Of a stretch of 64,000 nt of DNA, positions 53,080 through 63,401 are shown piece by piece; position 1 is the stretch's first letter; each line of letters begins with the position of its first letter. Both the position numbers and the translations under genes were made by a program. Under the pieces are notes generated by a model. That model was given only the letters and a program-made list of their open reading frames with translations. It was not told the origin of the DNA and ran no database searches. Origin of the DNA: Vreelandella profundi (GTDB lineage Bacteria; Pseudomonadota; Gammaproteobacteria; Pseudomonadales; Halomonadaceae); contig NZ_CP077941.1 in assembly GCF_019722725.1 (NCBI RefSeq), forward strand, positions 2,976,001 through 3,040,000. Reading direction: 5' to 3'.

Positions 53080-54189
53080 TCAGCGATGAGCGGCCATCCA
53101 GCGGGTCACCCAAATCCATGCGGCGGCACCAATTATCAACAGCCCGCCAATGCCGAGCGCCTGTGGATAGCTGTAAAGGCCGTCGCCTTGCAATAGAAAG
53201 CGCAGCACCAAGAAAATCATCACAATGTGGAAAATAAACGCCTTCAGCGCGTCTGTGCCAATCATGGTCAGTGGCATTAATACCTTGGCCGCACGGGCGC
53301 CCCCGGCCAGTGCAAGGGCTAACAGCACCAGCGCACCGCCTAAGCTAAACAGCATAAACTCAAGCCCCGGCGGATGCTTGCCAACGTTATTCGCCACCGC
53401 CAGCATAGCCGCGTGCACATCGCCGCTGGCAAATGCTAAGGCGTAAAACCCGGCGACCATGAGCGCTCCAAGCCCCAATAGCGTAAGCACTAAGCGACGC
53501 CGCGCTACGGGCTCAAAGTAGCAGCGTAGCAGCGCCTCACCAATAAGCAGCCCGACTAAAATCAGCGGTGCACGGCTAATCTGACCCCATGCGTAGTGGT
53601 CTTCGTGGTCGACCAGCAGCGCTTTCAGAATATCGTTACCGCCGAAGCTAAGGCTTTGCAGCCACACCGTTAGCGCGACGAAAACACCAATCGTGGCGAG
53701 GCGGCTCCACAGCGGCGCCCGCGCCCATAGTGGCAATATCAGCGGCACCCACAGCAGCGCGATAGCGTAGAAGCCTAAGATTTCCGTCCATATCGCAAAG
53801 CGCCCGTAGAGCAAGGCATCTACAATATCGCCGGGGGGGTAGAACGGCAGCATTTCAATCACGAGCAGCGCTTTGTACCAGAACCAGACTTCCACGGCGC
53901 GCAGCCAAAGCTTGAGCCTACGCTTGGGCCAGTCATCGCTTTGAGTATGCGACAAAAATGCCACGGCCAAGGCAATACCGAAGACTAAAATAAACAGCGA
54001 GGAAGAAAACTTTGTCAAAAAATGAATCGGCACCATACCCCAGTCCGGCACATTGCGTATGCCAACTAGCCCACTGACCGCGTGACTCATAATCATCAAG
54101 CCAATCGCCAGGCCACGCGCCAAATCAATGGCCTGTATACGGCCCTCGGCCTTGGGTAATTGGGGTATTTGCGACCATGTCAGCTGCAT
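53080..54189 (-). CDS. DUF1624/acyltransferase-family membrane protein
   Basis: Polytopic inner-membrane protein of about 369 residues with roughly ten membrane segments. The opening IQAIDLARGLAIGLMIMSHAVSG is typical of DUF1624 and related HGSNAT/OpgC-type acyltransferases, with the membrane His in SHAV. Others include LTKFSSSLFILVFGIALAVAF and MIGTDALKAFIFHIVMIFLV. It presumably acylates a sugar or lipid at the membrane, but the substrate is unknown. The ATG at 54189 has AAGGA upstream. A run of seven G (53833-53839) lies in its coding region. Confidence 0.8.
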   Translation of the reverse strand: MQLTWSQIPQLPKAEGRIQAIDLARGLAIGLMIMSHAVSGLVGIRNVPDWGMVPIHFLTKFSSSLFILVFGIALAVAFLSHTQSDDWPKRRLKLWLRAVEVWFWYKALLVIEMLPFYPPGDIVDALLYGRFAIWTEILGFYAIALLWVPLILPLWARAPLWSRLATIGVFVALTVWLQSLSFGGNDILKALLVDHEDHYAWGQISRAPLILVGLLIGEALLRCYFEPVARRRLVLTLLGLGALMVAGFYALAFASGDVHAAMLAVANNVGKHPPGLEFMLFSLGGALVLLALALAGGARAAKVLMPLTMIGTDALKAFIFHIVMIFLVLRFLLQGDGLYSYPQALGIGGLLIIGAAAWIWVTRWMAAHR

Positions 54190-54263
54190 CGAGACATCCT
54201 TGTAGAGGAGCAATGCACCATTATATCTTGCGCCTTAGTTGATGGCCTTAACGGTCAGGCATA

Positions 54264-54292
54264 AAAATGCCCCGCAATGAACGGGGCATTTT
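54264..54292 (-). terminator. Intrinsic terminator after the acidic-protein gene
   Basis: The perfect stem AAAATGCCCCG/CGGGGCATTTT has a seven-base loop. On the minus strand it follows the 54340 stop by about 48 bases and ends in a T-rich tail, separating that gene from the DUF1624 gene. Confidence 0.88.
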
Positions 54293-54339
54293 GTGGCTCA
54301 TCCTTGAGCCCGAGAAAAGTTATTCCTTAAAGATCGCAA

Positions 54340-54639
54340 TTACCACCCGGAATCGCCCTGCTGATCGTCAGTGGTGGGTGCTTCTTGCTCCTCTTCCTCT
54401 TCTTCGAAAGTGAATTCTTCCTCTTCCTCTTCATACTCCGTTCCTACGTCCTGGCCTTGCTCTTGCTCAGTGTCGTAAGAGTTGTAGGTACCTTGATCGT
54501 CTTGCATGGTTTCTTCTTGCGGTGTCGGTTCTTGCTCTGTGCCACTACCTTCCATTTGTGCAAATGCGAGAGGGCTAGCCATCAGGCCAAACGATACACC
54601 TAGGATGCCAAGCTTCTTGAGAGAATCCTTCTTCATCAT
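54340..54639 (-). CDS. Secreted, extremely acidic Glu-rich protein
   Basis: A 99-residue protein with a signal peptide (MMKKDSLKKLGILGVSFGLM... ending near AFA-Q, about 27-28). The mature part is almost entirely Glu, Asp, Gln, Thr, Tyr and Gly, with runs such as YEEEEEEFTF and FEEEEEEQEA. It has no Cys and only trace basic residues. AGGAGG lies seven bases before the ATG and a strong terminator follows, so expression is likely high. The function is unknown; a role in the halophilic envelope (cation binding, periplasmic Donnan charge) is a guess. Confidence 0.75.
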   Translation of the reverse strand: MMKKDSLKKLGILGVSFGLMASPLAFAQMEGSGTEQEPTPQEETMQDDQGTYNSYDTEQEQGQDVGTEYEEEEEEFTFEEEEEEQEAPTTDDQQGDSGW

Positions 54640-54907
54640 GATACTGCCTCCTAATAACGTTACTTCTTAAACCGCAATACGAGGATCATAAAGTGGTTTA
54701 AAGGTTAAGAACGTCAGGCCTCTTGCCTGCTCCGTTCTTACCTAAATCATTGCAGCCCGCGTGCCACCTACTGGCAATCATTAATAAAAATCATTACCAA
54801 ACAGCATCTTATAGCTTACTAGACCATGCCAAGTATTTGTTTTTATTAACAAAAATTAATATTTTATTGGCTATAACTGACACATGCTCCTTAACGGTAC
54901 AGCCAAA

Positions 54908-54943
54908 CGGGGCAATGTAAGCCTGCTATATTTAATTGCCCCG
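54908..54943 (-). terminator. Hairpin after the MFS gene (within a 318-base gene-free stretch)
   Basis: The stem CGGGGCAAT/ATTGCCCCG, nine pairs with an 18-base loop, lies 15 bases beyond the MFS stop on the minus strand. The T run is short (TTT), so it may terminate weakly or protect the mRNA end. The rest of 54640-54957 is AT-rich (54780-54870) with no gene I can support; it must hold the promoter of the acidic-protein gene. Confidence 0.6.
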
Positions 54944-54957
54944 CCTGAATTTACCGT

Positions 54958-56364
54958 TTACTCATAGGTCATTTCTTCAAGCTCTTTACCGCGTGTTTCT
55001 TTGACAAAGAGAACAACGAAGAAAACCGAGGCCACGGCACTGATCGCATAAAAACCGTAAGCACCGAACAGCCCGACGGAAGCCAACATGATAGGAAATG
55101 TCATGGTAATACCGAAGTTGGCTAACCATTGGAAAAGGCCTGCAATCGCCAGCCCCGACCCTCGCATCTGATTGGGGAACATCTCGCCCAGCATTACCCA
55201 CATCACTGGCCCCCAGGAAGCATTGAAAAACAGCACGTAAAGGTTGGCTGCAACGAGCGCAAACACACCCATATCGTCTGATAAGCGCAGACTACCATCG
55301 ACCATTGTTGCGGTAGAGAAAGCATAGGAGAGGCAAGCCAGTGTTATGGCCATTCCCACGGAGCCGCCCCATAGCAGAGGCTTTCTGCCGATTTTGTCGA
55401 TCAGCGCAATCGCCAAGAGGCAGGCGGCAATACTGACGGCCCCCGAAATCACATTAATCAGCAGCGCATCGCTTTCTGAAAAGCCGACTGACTGCCACAG
55501 CACGGCACCGTAATAGAACACCACGTTTATACCGACTAACTGCTGGAAAACGGCTAACCCAATGCCCACCCACACGATGCCATGCACCTTGCCCGTGGTG
55601 CGATTAAGCACATCGCTTAAACGCGGTTTATGATCACGATTCAGTGTGGCATTAACCTCTTTTATTTTGGGCTCAATTTCTTCCTCAGGCATCACCAAGC
55701 CAAGTACGCGGCGTGCCTCAGTGTCTTTACCCGTACTGATTAAATAACGTGGGCTTTCGGGAATAAACAATAACGCCACTAGGAAGATGGATGCAGGGAT
55801 TAGTTCAATCCAGAACATCCAGCGCCACGTCGAAAAACCAAACCACAGCTCAGTCATTGCTGAACCAGAAACATACGCCAGCACATAATTACTCAGAAAC
55901 GCCACAAAAAGGCCGGAAATAATCGCCACTTGCTGGATAGTGGCTAACCGACCGCGATAAGCGGAAGGTGCCACTTCACTAATGTAGGCTGGCGTCATGA
56001 CACTGGCGGAACCTACCGCAATACCACCAAGAATACGGTACAGCACAAACTCCATAGAGCTGCCGGAAATACCCGACCCCCAGGCGCTGACCAGAAAAAA
56101 CACTGCGGCCACAATAAGCAATGTGCGCCGCCCAAAGCGGTCCGCCAAACGACCGGCAAAGAAAGCCCCTATGGCACACCCCAACAGCATAGAAGCAACA
56201 TTAAAGCCCGTGCCCGCGCTATCAGAGTTAAAAGAAGCCTGCAGGCCATCAACCGTACCGTTGATGACGCCACTGTCGAAACCGAACAAAAAACCACCGA
56301 TGGCGGCAATGCAACATATCACCAGAATATAAGATGAGCGGCTTAGCGTTCGCTGTTGAGTCAT
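54958..56364 (-). CDS. Sugar porter family MFS transporter
   Basis: Twelve-segment major facilitator of 468 residues, a sugar/proton symporter of the XylE/GalP/IolT class. It has GFLFGFDSGVINGTVDGLQ (about 24-42), GRLADRFGRR, the PESPR motif in FIPESPRYLISTGK, and QQLVGINVVFYYGAVLWQ (sugar-binding helix 7). The C-terminus is FVKETRGKELEEM. It is the last gene of the sugar operon, giving a second uptake route next to the ABC importer. AAGGAG precedes the ATG. Confidence 0.92.
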   Translation of the reverse strand: MTQQRTLSRSSYILVICCIAAIGGFLFGFDSGVINGTVDGLQASFNSDSAGTGFNVASMLLGCAIGAFFAGRLADRFGRRTLLIVAAVFFLVSAWGSGISGSSMEFVLYRILGGIAVGSASVMTPAYISEVAPSAYRGRLATIQQVAIISGLFVAFLSNYVLAYVSGSAMTELWFGFSTWRWMFWIELIPASIFLVALLFIPESPRYLISTGKDTEARRVLGLVMPEEEIEPKIKEVNATLNRDHKPRLSDVLNRTTGKVHGIVWVGIGLAVFQQLVGINVVFYYGAVLWQSVGFSESDALLINVISGAVSIAACLLAIALIDKIGRKPLLWGGSVGMAITLACLSYAFSTATMVDGSLRLSDDMGVFALVAANLYVLFFNASWGPVMWVMLGEMFPNQMRGSGLAIAGLFQWLANFGITMTFPIMLASVGLFGAYGFYAISAVASVFFVVLFVKETRGKELEEMTYE

Positions 56365-56437
56365 ACCGTAAGCTCCTTGTATTTATTATTGAACGTTTGT
56401 CATTAGCATCGCTTATGTCTATTAATACGCGTTCTTC

Positions 56438-57226
56438 CTAAGCCCAACCGGCGTCTACCGCCAGCTCTTGCCCGGTGATGGCCTGGCTTTCGGCGCTGGC
56501 CAAGAACAGCGCTACGGGCGCGATATGTACAGGTTCAAGCCGTAGTTTGAGACACTGGCGTTCTTGAATGACGGCTTCGTCATTGGGACCAATCCACTTT
56601 TCCAGCTGGCGTTCGGTCATCACCGAGCCGGGCACCAATGTATTAACGCGGATATTGTGCACGCCCAACTCCCGCGCCAGGCTGCGCGTTAAGCCATGTA
56701 CCGCCGCTTTAGCGGTGACGTAGGCGGGCAAACCGCCCAGCGCCATTTGTACACTCACCGAGCCGAAATTAATGATCGAACCACCACCGTTTTTTATCAT
56801 CTGTTCGGCCACCGCCTGGGCGGTAAAGAACATCGGCCGTAAGTTAAGCGACATCCGCTCATCCCAGTAGGCAACATCGATATCCCGCCAGGAGTGACGA
56901 TCATCGCTGGCGGCGTTATTCACCAACGTATGGATAGGCCCGACGTTTTCGCCAGTCTCGGCGACGACCTGCTGTAGGCTCGCCACATCACGAATATCAC
57001 AGTGGTGGTAAATCGGTGCTTGTCCGGTCTCGGTTTTAAGCGCCGCGACCAATGCGTGGCTGGCATCATCATTGATATCGACGAACACTACCCGCGCGCC
57101 CTGATGATGAAAGGCACGGGTAAGCTCGGCACCAATACCGCTGCCGCCGCCGGTAATAAAGACCACACGCTGGTCAAGGCTCGTATAGCGCACTGAGTGC
57201 TGGTTCATATCGATTCTCATATCCAT
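56438..57226 (-). CDS. Short-chain dehydrogenase/reductase
   Basis: NAD(P)-dependent oxidoreductase of 262 residues. It has the cofactor motif VVFITGGGSGIGAEL (TGxxxGIG, about 24-38), VNNAASDD, the catalytic Ser in IINFGSVSVQM and YVTAKAAV (YxxxK). Its place among an isomerase and a Gfo/Idh/MocA dehydrogenase suggests oxidation of a sugar or polyol. The first ATG (57226) lacks a good ribosome-binding site, and the ATG six codons later (MNQHSV) with GAGA upstream is a good alternative. Confidence 0.88.
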   Translation of the reverse strand: MDMRIDMNQHSVRYTSLDQRVVFITGGGSGIGAELTRAFHHQGARVVFVDINDDASHALVAALKTETGQAPIYHHCDIRDVASLQQVVAETGENVGPIHTLVNNAASDDRHSWRDIDVAYWDERMSLNLRPMFFTAQAVAEQMIKNGGGSIINFGSVSVQMALGGLPAYVTAKAAVHGLTRSLARELGVHNIRVNTLVPGSVMTERQLEKWIGPNDEAVIQERQCLKLRLEPVHIAPVALFLASAESQAITGQELAVDAGWA

Positions 57227-57250
57227 TTGGTAGTGTCTTACTGATGCTTT

Positions 57251-58426
57251 TTAGAAATCGACCCACTGCCCACCCGCCTTAGACGACGCCAGTGCGCGAG
57301 TGATAAACGTCAAACCATCGACGCCATCGGTCACGTCCGGCGTTTTTGCTTCCAGCGCATTGGTAGTATCGCCACGTTGGCGCGCGTGGATTTGCAAGGC
57401 GAAATCGCGATAGAGCTGGGCGAAAGCCTCCAGATAACCTTCGGGATGACCAGCAGGGATACGCGCAGCGGCCATGGCAGCATCGCCAAGACCTGGGCCA
57501 TTGCGCGTCAGTATTCGCGTGGGCTCTCCCAGCGGTGAATGCATTAGCTGATTAGGATTTTCCTGTCGCCACTCAAGGCCACCGCGGCTACCGTAAACAC
57601 GCAGCTGCAGGCCATTTTCGTTACCGGGCGCCACTTGGCTCGACCACAGCATGCCTCGCGCGCCGCCCTTAAAGCGCAGCAGCATATGCACGTTGTCATC
57701 CAGCGCTCGGCCCTCGACAAAAGTATGCATATCGGCGGCGAGTGATTCGAGCTCCAACCCCGTCACATAGCGTGCCAGGTGATAAGCGTGCGTGCCGATA
57801 TCGCCCAAACAGCCCGCCGGGCCGCTGCGTTTGGGGTCGGTACGCCATTCGGCTTGCTTGATACCGCTTTCTTCCAGGCGCGTGGAAAGCCAATCCTGTG
57901 GGTATTCCACCTGCACCACGCGCAGATCACCCAATTCTCCATTAGCGACCATCTCGCGAGCTTGGCGTACCAGCGAGTACCCGGAGTAGTTATGGGTTAA
58001 GCCGAAGAACAGCCCGCTGCGTTCGACCAGTTCCGCCAGCGTTTGGGCTTCTTCCAACGTAATCGTCATCGGCTTGTCGCAGATCACATGAAAGCCCGCT
58101 TCTAGAAAGGTGCGCGCTACGTCGAAGTGCACATGGTTTGGCGTTACGATCGCAACCACGTCAATGCCATCCGCGCGCTTTTTCTCTTCCTCGGCCATGG
58201 TGCGGTAATCGGGATAGGCTCGATCAGCGGCTACATGTAGCTCTGCCGCCGACGCTTGGCTGCGTTCGGCGTCAGACGCAAAAGCCCCGGCCACCAGCTC
58301 ATAGTGGTCATCAAGCCGTGCGGCAATGCGATGCACGCCACCGATAAATGCGCCCTGCCCGCCGCCGACCATTCCCAAACGTAGCCGCCGCGGCGTCTCG
58401 TGTTGATTGCTCATGTCGTCACCCAT
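57251..58426 (-). CDS. Gfo/Idh/MocA family sugar dehydrogenase
   Basis: NAD(P)-dependent sugar or cyclitol dehydrogenase of 391 residues. The Rossmann motif is [19 protein letters not shown] (about 17-35). The family EKP-like lysine lies in [16 protein letters not shown], and the substrate-binding HxxxH-type sequence in [23 protein letters not shown] lies upstream of the ATG. Neighbours (TIM-barrel isomerase, SDR, sugar importers) suggest a route through a keto intermediate, as in inositol, levoglucosan or 3-keto-glycoside catabolism. The exact substrate cannot be fixed. Confidence 0.9.
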   Translation of the reverse strand: MGDDMSNQHETPRRLRLGMVGGGQGAFIGGVHRIAARLDDHYELVAGAFASDAERSQASAAELHVAADRAYPDYRTMAEEEKKRADGIDVVAIVTPNHVHFDVARTFLEAGFHVICDKPMTITLEEAQTLAELVERSGLFFGLTHNYSGYSLVRQAREMVANGELGDLRVVQVEYPQDWLSTRLEESGIKQAEWRTDPKRSGPAGCLGDIGTHAYHLARYVTGLELESLAADMHTFVEGRALDDNVHMLLRFKGGARGMLWSSQVAPGNENGLQLRVYGSRGGLEWRQENPNQLMHSPLGEPTRILTRNGPGLGDAAMAAARIPAGHPEGYLEAFAQLYRDFALQIHARQRGDTTNALEAKTPDVTDGVDGLTFITRALASSKAGGQWVDF

Positions 58427-58444
58427 GTCGTAATTCTCTCCCTG

Positions 58445-59500
58445 CTATTTGAGTCCCAGAATGCGACGGTTGGCAGCTTCATCGGCCCCGCCAGCGGCAA
58501 AGTCGTCAAAGGCTCGTTCGGTCACTTCAATAATATGATCACGAATAAACACCGCGCCTTCGCGTGCGCCTACTTCCGGATGTTTCAGGCAACACTCCCA
58601 TTCCAGTACCGCCCAGCCGTGATAGTCGTTGGCCGCCATCCACGAGAAGATCGACTTGAAATCGATTTGGCCATCGCCCAATGAACGAAAACGACCCGCA
58701 CGGTCCGTCCATGACTGATAGCCCGAATAAACGCCCTGTTTAGGGCTGGGATTAAACTCGGCGTCTTTAACGTGAAACATCTGAATGTGCTCACGGTACA
58801 CATCGAGAAAGCCGCGGTAGTCGAGCTGCTGAAGAATTAAGTGACTAGGGTCGTAAAGGATGTGACAGCGAGGATGGTTACCGACCCGCTCAAGGAACAT
58901 CTCAAAAGTGATGCCGTCATGCAGATCTTCACCGGGATGAATCTCATAGCAGAGGTTCACTCCTGCCTCGTCAAAGGCATCTAGAATCGGCCGCCAGCGT
59001 TTCGCCAGCTCATCAAAGGCAGTTTCAATCAACCCAGCCGGGCGCTGGGGCCAAGGATAGATATACGGCCACGCCAGTGACCCGGAAAAAGTGCCGTGAT
59101 CCGTTAGGCCAAGATTTTGCGAGGCTTGGGCAGCCATCTTAAGCTGGTTAACGGCCCACTCTTGGCGCGCTTTAGGATTACCCCGCACTTCGGGCACCGC
59201 AAAACCATCGAACATCTCATCATAAGCCGGGTGTACCGCGACCAGCTGACCCTGCAAATGAGTGGAGAGTTCAGTCAGCGATAGGCCGTGCTCGGCTAGC
59301 GTGCCTTTCACCTCATCGCAGTAGGTGCGGCTTTCAGCAGCACGCTTTAGATCGAACAGGCGGGCATCCCAGCTTGGGATCTGTACGCCTTTATAGCCAA
59401 GCCCTGCCGCCCAGGCGGCGATGCTATCAAGGCTATTAAAAGGAGCGTCGTCACCGGCGAACTGGGCGAGAAAGAGCGCTGGCCCTTTGATTGTTTTCAT
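58445..59500 (-). CDS. Sugar phosphate isomerase/epimerase-like TIM-barrel protein
   Basis: AP-endonuclease-2/xylose-isomerase-like TIM barrel of 351 residues. Metal-binding residues appear as Glu in LCYEIHPGED, His in ILYDPSHLILQ, His in MFHVKDAEF and Glu in AVLEWECCL. These proteins act as isomerases, epimerases or dehydratases on keto sugars. It lies between the Gfo/Idh/MocA gene (18-base gap) and the ABC binding protein. The start has an AAGAGAG site. Confidence 0.88.
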   Translation of the reverse strand: MKTIKGPALFLAQFAGDDAPFNSLDSIAAWAAGLGYKGVQIPSWDARLFDLKRAAESRTYCDEVKGTLAEHGLSLTELSTHLQGQLVAVHPAYDEMFDGFAVPEVRGNPKARQEWAVNQLKMAAQASQNLGLTDHGTFSGSLAWPYIYPWPQRPAGLIETAFDELAKRWRPILDAFDEAGVNLCYEIHPGEDLHDGITFEMFLERVGNHPRCHILYDPSHLILQQLDYRGFLDVYREHIQMFHVKDAEFNPSPKQGVYSGYQSWTDRAGRFRSLGDGQIDFKSIFSWMAANDYHGWAVLEWECCLKHPEVGAREGAVFIRDHIIEVTERAFDDFAAGGADEAANRRILGLK

Positions 59501-59540
59501 AGGACTCTCTTAATATCGTATCGATAAAGTGCGTGGGTAA

Positions 59541-59572
59541 GCGCGGGTGGGAGCGTTGCTTTTCACCCGCGC
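59541..59572 (-). other. Stem-loop downstream of the sugar-binding-protein gene
   Basis: The nine-base stem GCGCGGGTG/CACCCGCGC with a 14-base loop lies 52 bases beyond the binding-protein stop, inside the operon. There is no T tract, so it most likely stabilises the upstream mRNA or lowers read-through into the catabolic genes. Short AATCAGT repeats lie at 59588-59612. Confidence 0.6.
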
Positions 59573-59623
59573 CTATCTAGTACTAAGCAATCAGTAGGCA
59601 ATCAGTGCGTAATCAGACCGGGC

Positions 59624-60577
59624 TCAGAACGGCGAGTCGGGGAAGTAGTACTGCTCGGCGTTTTCCTGGGTGATCAGCGGGGAACCTAAAATGTACTCCC
59701 CCGTCACCGGGCCGTTCGAAACAAAGTGCTGCACGGTAAGATCCATGGCAGTGGCGATCATGCCGGGCGGATACAGTACATCCACCGGTACCAGCTCATC
59801 GCCGTCCATCACGCGTTTGATGATGTCCTTCATGCCAGCACCGCCAACAATAAACAGCTCGTCTTCACGATCTGCCTGGCGCACTGCTTCAATGACGCCT
59901 AGCGCGATGTCATCATCCTGTGCCCAAACGGCATCGATTTTGTCGAAACGGGCGAGGAAGTCCTGCATGACTTCAAAACCATCGTCACGATTCCAGTTGG
60001 CGTGCTGCATATCGAGCACATTGACCTCGGAGCCTTCAATGGCCTCCTGAAAACCTTGTACGCGCTCATCGTCAATGACCGTGGGAATACCGCGCAGCAC
60101 GACAATGTCACCAGCGCCATCGAGCCGCTCACGAATATACTCACCGGACACGCGCCCCAGTTCATGGTTGTTACCCGCGACGTAAAGATCTTCAATGCCT
60201 TCTTCCGTCAGGCCACGGTCGACTACCGTTACGAAAACGCCGGAGTCCTTCACTCGACGCACCGGGTCAGTCAGTGGGCCTGACTCAAACGGCAGCACCA
60301 CGAGGGCATCAATATTGCGTAATGATACCAAGTCTTCTAAATCGTTGGCCTGCTCGCCGGCCGTGCCCGCGGTCGAAATGGTGATTTCGATATCCGGGTA
60401 CAGCGCTTCCAGCCGTTTTTTAGCCTCTTCGGCGTGATAGTTAACGCCGCCGGTCCAGCCGTGCGTGGCCGCCGGAATTGAAACGCCAATGGTGTACTCC
60501 TGGGCAACGACAGCGCCGGAAAGCCCTAGAGCTGTCGTGGTGGCGAGTGCGGCCACGGCGGTTTTAATACTTGGCAT
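59624..60577 (-). CDS. Sugar ABC transporter substrate-binding protein (RbsB-like)
   Basis: Periplasmic binding protein of 317 residues, Peripla_BP_4 family. The signal peptide ends near VVAQ-E (about residue 26). The mature protein has YTIGVSIPAATHGWTGGVNYHAEEAKKRLE, DALVVLPFESGPLTDPVRR, VTVVDRGL and WAQDDDIALGVIEAV. AGGAG lies seven bases before the ATG. The Trp/His pocket (HGWTGG) fits a sugar or polyol; which one is unknown. Confidence 0.92.
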   Translation of the reverse strand: MPSIKTAVAALATTTALGLSGAVVAQEYTIGVSIPAATHGWTGGVNYHAEEAKKRLEALYPDIEITISTAGTAGEQANDLEDLVSLRNIDALVVLPFESGPLTDPVRRVKDSGVFVTVVDRGLTEEGIEDLYVAGNNHELGRVSGEYIRERLDGAGDIVVLRGIPTVIDDERVQGFQEAIEGSEVNVLDMQHANWNRDDGFEVMQDFLARFDKIDAVWAQDDDIALGVIEAVRQADREDELFIVGGAGMKDIIKRVMDGDELVPVDVLYPPGMIATAMDLTVQHFVSNGPVTGEYILGSPLITQENAEQYYFPDSPF

Positions 60578-60653
60578 GTTGATACTCCTCTGCGGTTTGT
60601 ACTTATTGTGTTGCGCTATCTTGTGTTGATTGCTTGGTTACCTGGCAGTGCCT

Positions 60654-61697
60654 TTACGTCCCTGTCTTCCTCCACGATGCACGTTGCAGATACACCGCCA
60701 CAATGATGATAATCCCTTGCACCGTGCCGTTGAGATAGTTGGAGATGGCGTCCGTCAAATTGAGAATATTGCCAATCATGGTGAGCATGATGGCGCCCAC
60801 CACCGTGCCCCAAATCCGCCCATGCCCGCCTTTCAGCATAGTGCCACCGATAATGACGGCGGCAATGGCCTCTAGCTCCCACAGCACCCCGGTCGCGCCG
60901 GATGCAGAGCCTAGCCTTGGCACATAAATGATGGTCGCCAGTGCCACGCATACGCCTTGCAGCATGTACGTCAGCGTTTTGACACGGTCGACATGAATCG
61001 CACTGTACTCAGCGACTTTTTCATTAGAGCCAATGGCAAAACAGTAGCGACCAAAGCGAGTGTAGTTGAGCAAGATATAGCCGATAACGGCGACGAAAAA
61101 GAACACCCAAACGGGAATGGTGATACCTAAAAAGCTGCCGTAGTAAACCGGGCGATAGATATCGCGCACCGCCCAGTCCAGCGTTAAGGTGCCGCCATCG
61201 GCAAGATAAGTAACCAGCGAACGATAGATTCCCATGGTGCCAAGAGTGACGATAAACGCCTCTATTTTGCCTTTGGTGGTGACGATGCCGTTGATAAACC
61301 CCGCGCATAGCCCGAGCAGTAACGAGGCGCCCACACCCAGCAAAATAGTGGTGATTCCTGCGCCGAACTGCTCAACCAGGCTATTCATCAGAATAATCAT
61401 CACCCCGGCAATAAAGGCCGCCATCGCCCCTACCGAAAGATCCAGCCCACCGGCGGTAATCACGAACGTCGCGCCGATGGCAATAATGCCGATAAAGGCA
61501 CTGCGCGTGAGCATATTGGAGAGATTATCTAGCCCCAGAAACGCCGGATTAATCAGCACCCCCAATAGCGCCAGGGCTACCAGCGCCACAAATGGCCCCC
61601 AGGTTTTCAGATCGATGGAGAAGCCTTTAGGCCTTGCTGCGGCGTTCTGGGCTGCGTTGTTCTGAGTTGTTTTATGATTAGGCATGGCGCTGCTCAT
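60654..61697 (-). CDS. Sugar ABC transporter permease (RbsC-like)
   Basis: Inner-membrane permease of 347 residues with eight to ten membrane segments. It contains the family sequence [23 protein letters not shown] (about 80-102), the cytoplasmic loop [29 protein letters not shown] and [42 protein letters not shown]. It overlaps the ATPase gene by 20 bases. A homodimer is expected. Confidence 0.93.
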   Translation of the reverse strand: MSSAMPNHKTTQNNAAQNAAARPKGFSIDLKTWGPFVALVALALLGVLINPAFLGLDNLSNMLTRSAFIGIIAIGATFVITAGGLDLSVGAMAAFIAGVMIILMNSLVEQFGAGITTILLGVGASLLLGLCAGFINGIVTTKGKIEAFIVTLGTMGIYRSLVTYLADGGTLTLDWAVRDIYRPVYYGSFLGITIPVWVFFFVAVIGYILLNYTRFGRYCFAIGSNEKVAEYSAIHVDRVKTLTYMLQGVCVALATIIYVPRLGSASGATGVLWELEAIAAVIIGGTMLKGGHGRIWGTVVGAIMLTMIGNILNLTDAISNYLNGTVQGIIIIVAVYLQRASWRKTGT

Positions 61698-63189
61698 CGA
61701 CCCCTACTCCTTTAATGCCGGATGCGTACTGCATAATTTCTTGTTCATTTATTTGCTCACCTTCAAGTACACCGGTAAGCACGCCTGCACACATCACGGC
61801 GACGCGATGCGAAAGCCCTATCAATTCCCCCATCTCTGAAGAAATCAAAATGACCGAACGCCCCGCCTCGGTAAGCTCATGGATGAAGTGATAGATTTGG
61901 TGCTTGGTGCCCACATCGATACCCCGAGTAGGCTCGTTGATAATCACGATTTCGGGATCAATGGACATGACTTTTGCGAGCAGCAGCTTCTGCTGATTGC
62001 CACCGGAAAGCTCAGAAGCGGTGCGCGCAGCCGTCCGCAGTCGAATATCAAAGCGCTGGACGGCCTCTTGAAAGGCTTTTTCTTCGCGGCGGCGGTCTAG
62101 CAGCGGATGGCAGTGAGCGCGTAAATTCAGCAGGGTTACGTTTGAGCGCAGGTCCATATTCAGCACCAGCCCTTTGCCTTTGCGGTCTTCCGTCAAATAG
62201 GCAATACGCTGATGCACCGCATCGCGCAGGTGGCGCAACACAACCGGCTGACCGTTACGCAGCACCTGCCCTGCACTTTTCGCGCGCAGGCCAAGCACCG
62301 CTTCAATCAGCGCGGTGCGTCCCGCGCCGACTACGCCCCCAAAGCCCAGCACTTCACCGCGGCGCAACGTAAAACTGGCCTGTTTAACCGCGCCAGGCAC
62401 GACGAATGCTCGCGCTTCTAATACCACCGGCGCATCGCTTGAAAGCACGGTCCGCGGTGGATACATCTCGGTAATTTCACGACCTACCATCAGACGCGCC
62501 AGCTCTTCTTTACTGCGCCCAGCCATCGGCCCGCTATCGATCAAGTGACCGTCGCGCAGCACGGTCACTTGATCAGCAATTTGCTCAATTTCACGCAGCT
62601 TGTGGGAGATATACAAAATGGCCACGCCGCGCTGGCGCAAGCGATCAATGAGGGCAAACAGCACCTTAACTTCGTTTTCGGTCAGGGTCGCCGTGGGTTC
62701 ATCCATGATCAACACGCGCACATCACGGGTAATCGCTTTGGCGATTTCGACCATTTGTTGGTCGGACGTGCTCAGGTCTTTCACTCTAGAGCGGGGGTCA
62801 ACGTGCGTTTCAAGCTCTGCGAGCGCCGCTTGGCTGCGCTCGCGCATTGCTCGACGATCCAGAAACGGCCCACGGCGCAGTTCGCGACCCAGAAAAATGT
62901 TTTCTTCCACGCTAAGCTGTTCCGCTAGCGCCAGCTCCTGATGAATCATCACCACGCCGTTAGCCTCGGCTTCGCCGCTTGAGCGGTAATGCTGCGGGCT
63001 GCCGTCGCAAAGCACCTCGCCCGAGGTTGGGCGAAGGTAGCCTGCGAGGATTTTCACCAACGTCGATTTGCCAGCGCCGTTCTCACCTAGCAGCGCGTGA
63101 ACCTCGCCTGCCTGCAGGTCGAGATCAACATCGAAGAGCACCTGATTGTCGCCAAAAAAACGGCAGATATTGCGCGCCGACACGAGCAT
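61678..63189 (-). CDS. Sugar ABC transporter ATP-binding protein (RbsA-like)
   Basis: Tandem-ATPase subunit of 503 residues. The first domain has Walker [17 protein letters not shown] (about 33-48), signature [17 protein letters not shown] and Walker [13 protein letters not shown]. The second has a degenerate P-loop [16 protein letters not shown], signature [14 protein letters not shown] and [10 protein letters not shown]. This is the standard arrangement in RbsA/MglA/XylG. It is the first gene of the operon, divergent from the ROK regulator. Confidence 0.95.
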   Translation of the reverse strand: MLVSARNICRFFGDNQVLFDVDLDLQAGEVHALLGENGAGKSTLVKILAGYLRPTSGEVLCDGSPQHYRSSGEAEANGVVMIHQELALAEQLSVEENIFLGRELRRGPFLDRRAMRERSQAALAELETHVDPRSRVKDLSTSDQQMVEIAKAITRDVRVLIMDEPTATLTENEVKVLFALIDRLRQRGVAILYISHKLREIEQIADQVTVLRDGHLIDSGPMAGRSKEELARLMVGREITEMYPPRTVLSSDAPVVLEARAFVVPGAVKQASFTLRRGEVLGFGGVVGAGRTALIEAVLGLRAKSAGQVLRNGQPVVLRHLRDAVHQRIAYLTEDRKGKGLVLNMDLRSNVTLLNLRAHCHPLLDRRREEKAFQEAVQRFDIRLRTAARTASELSGGNQQKLLLAKVMSIDPEIVIINEPTRGIDVGTKHQIYHFIHELTEAGRSVILISSEMGELIGLSHRVAVMCAGVLTGVLEGEQINEQEIMQYASGIKGVGVDEQRHA

Positions 63190-63292
63190 GAGGCCACCTA
63201 TGATTACTATTATTATTGTCTGTAAGGCTTACTAGGATCGCTTTATTTAGAATGATGCTTGATTTACTTTAGGTGCTGAAATAAATATCTGC

Positions 63293-63314
63293 AAATACAA
63301 CTTAGGTCGTATTT
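63293..63314. promoter_or_regulatory. Candidate operator between ABC operon and ROK gene
   Basis: An interrupted palindrome AAATAC-N10-GTATTT lies in the 212-base divergent gap. It is spaced like a dimer-binding operator and close to where both promoters must lie. A ROK repressor usually binds such sites, but six-base half-sites in an AT-rich gap can arise by chance. Confidence 0.4.
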
Positions 63315-63401
63315 TGGTAATCGCGCTAACGTCTCACGATGATGTCGTTAGACGATTTTGTTAATCCGCTACCTTTCATCACGATGTATAACGGCAACCC
63401 T

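Noticed and set aside
54723..54920. 65-codon rightward frame in the gap before the MFS gene
   Set aside because: There is no Shine-Dalgarno sequence, it has unusual composition, and it covers the promoter side of a leftward gene.
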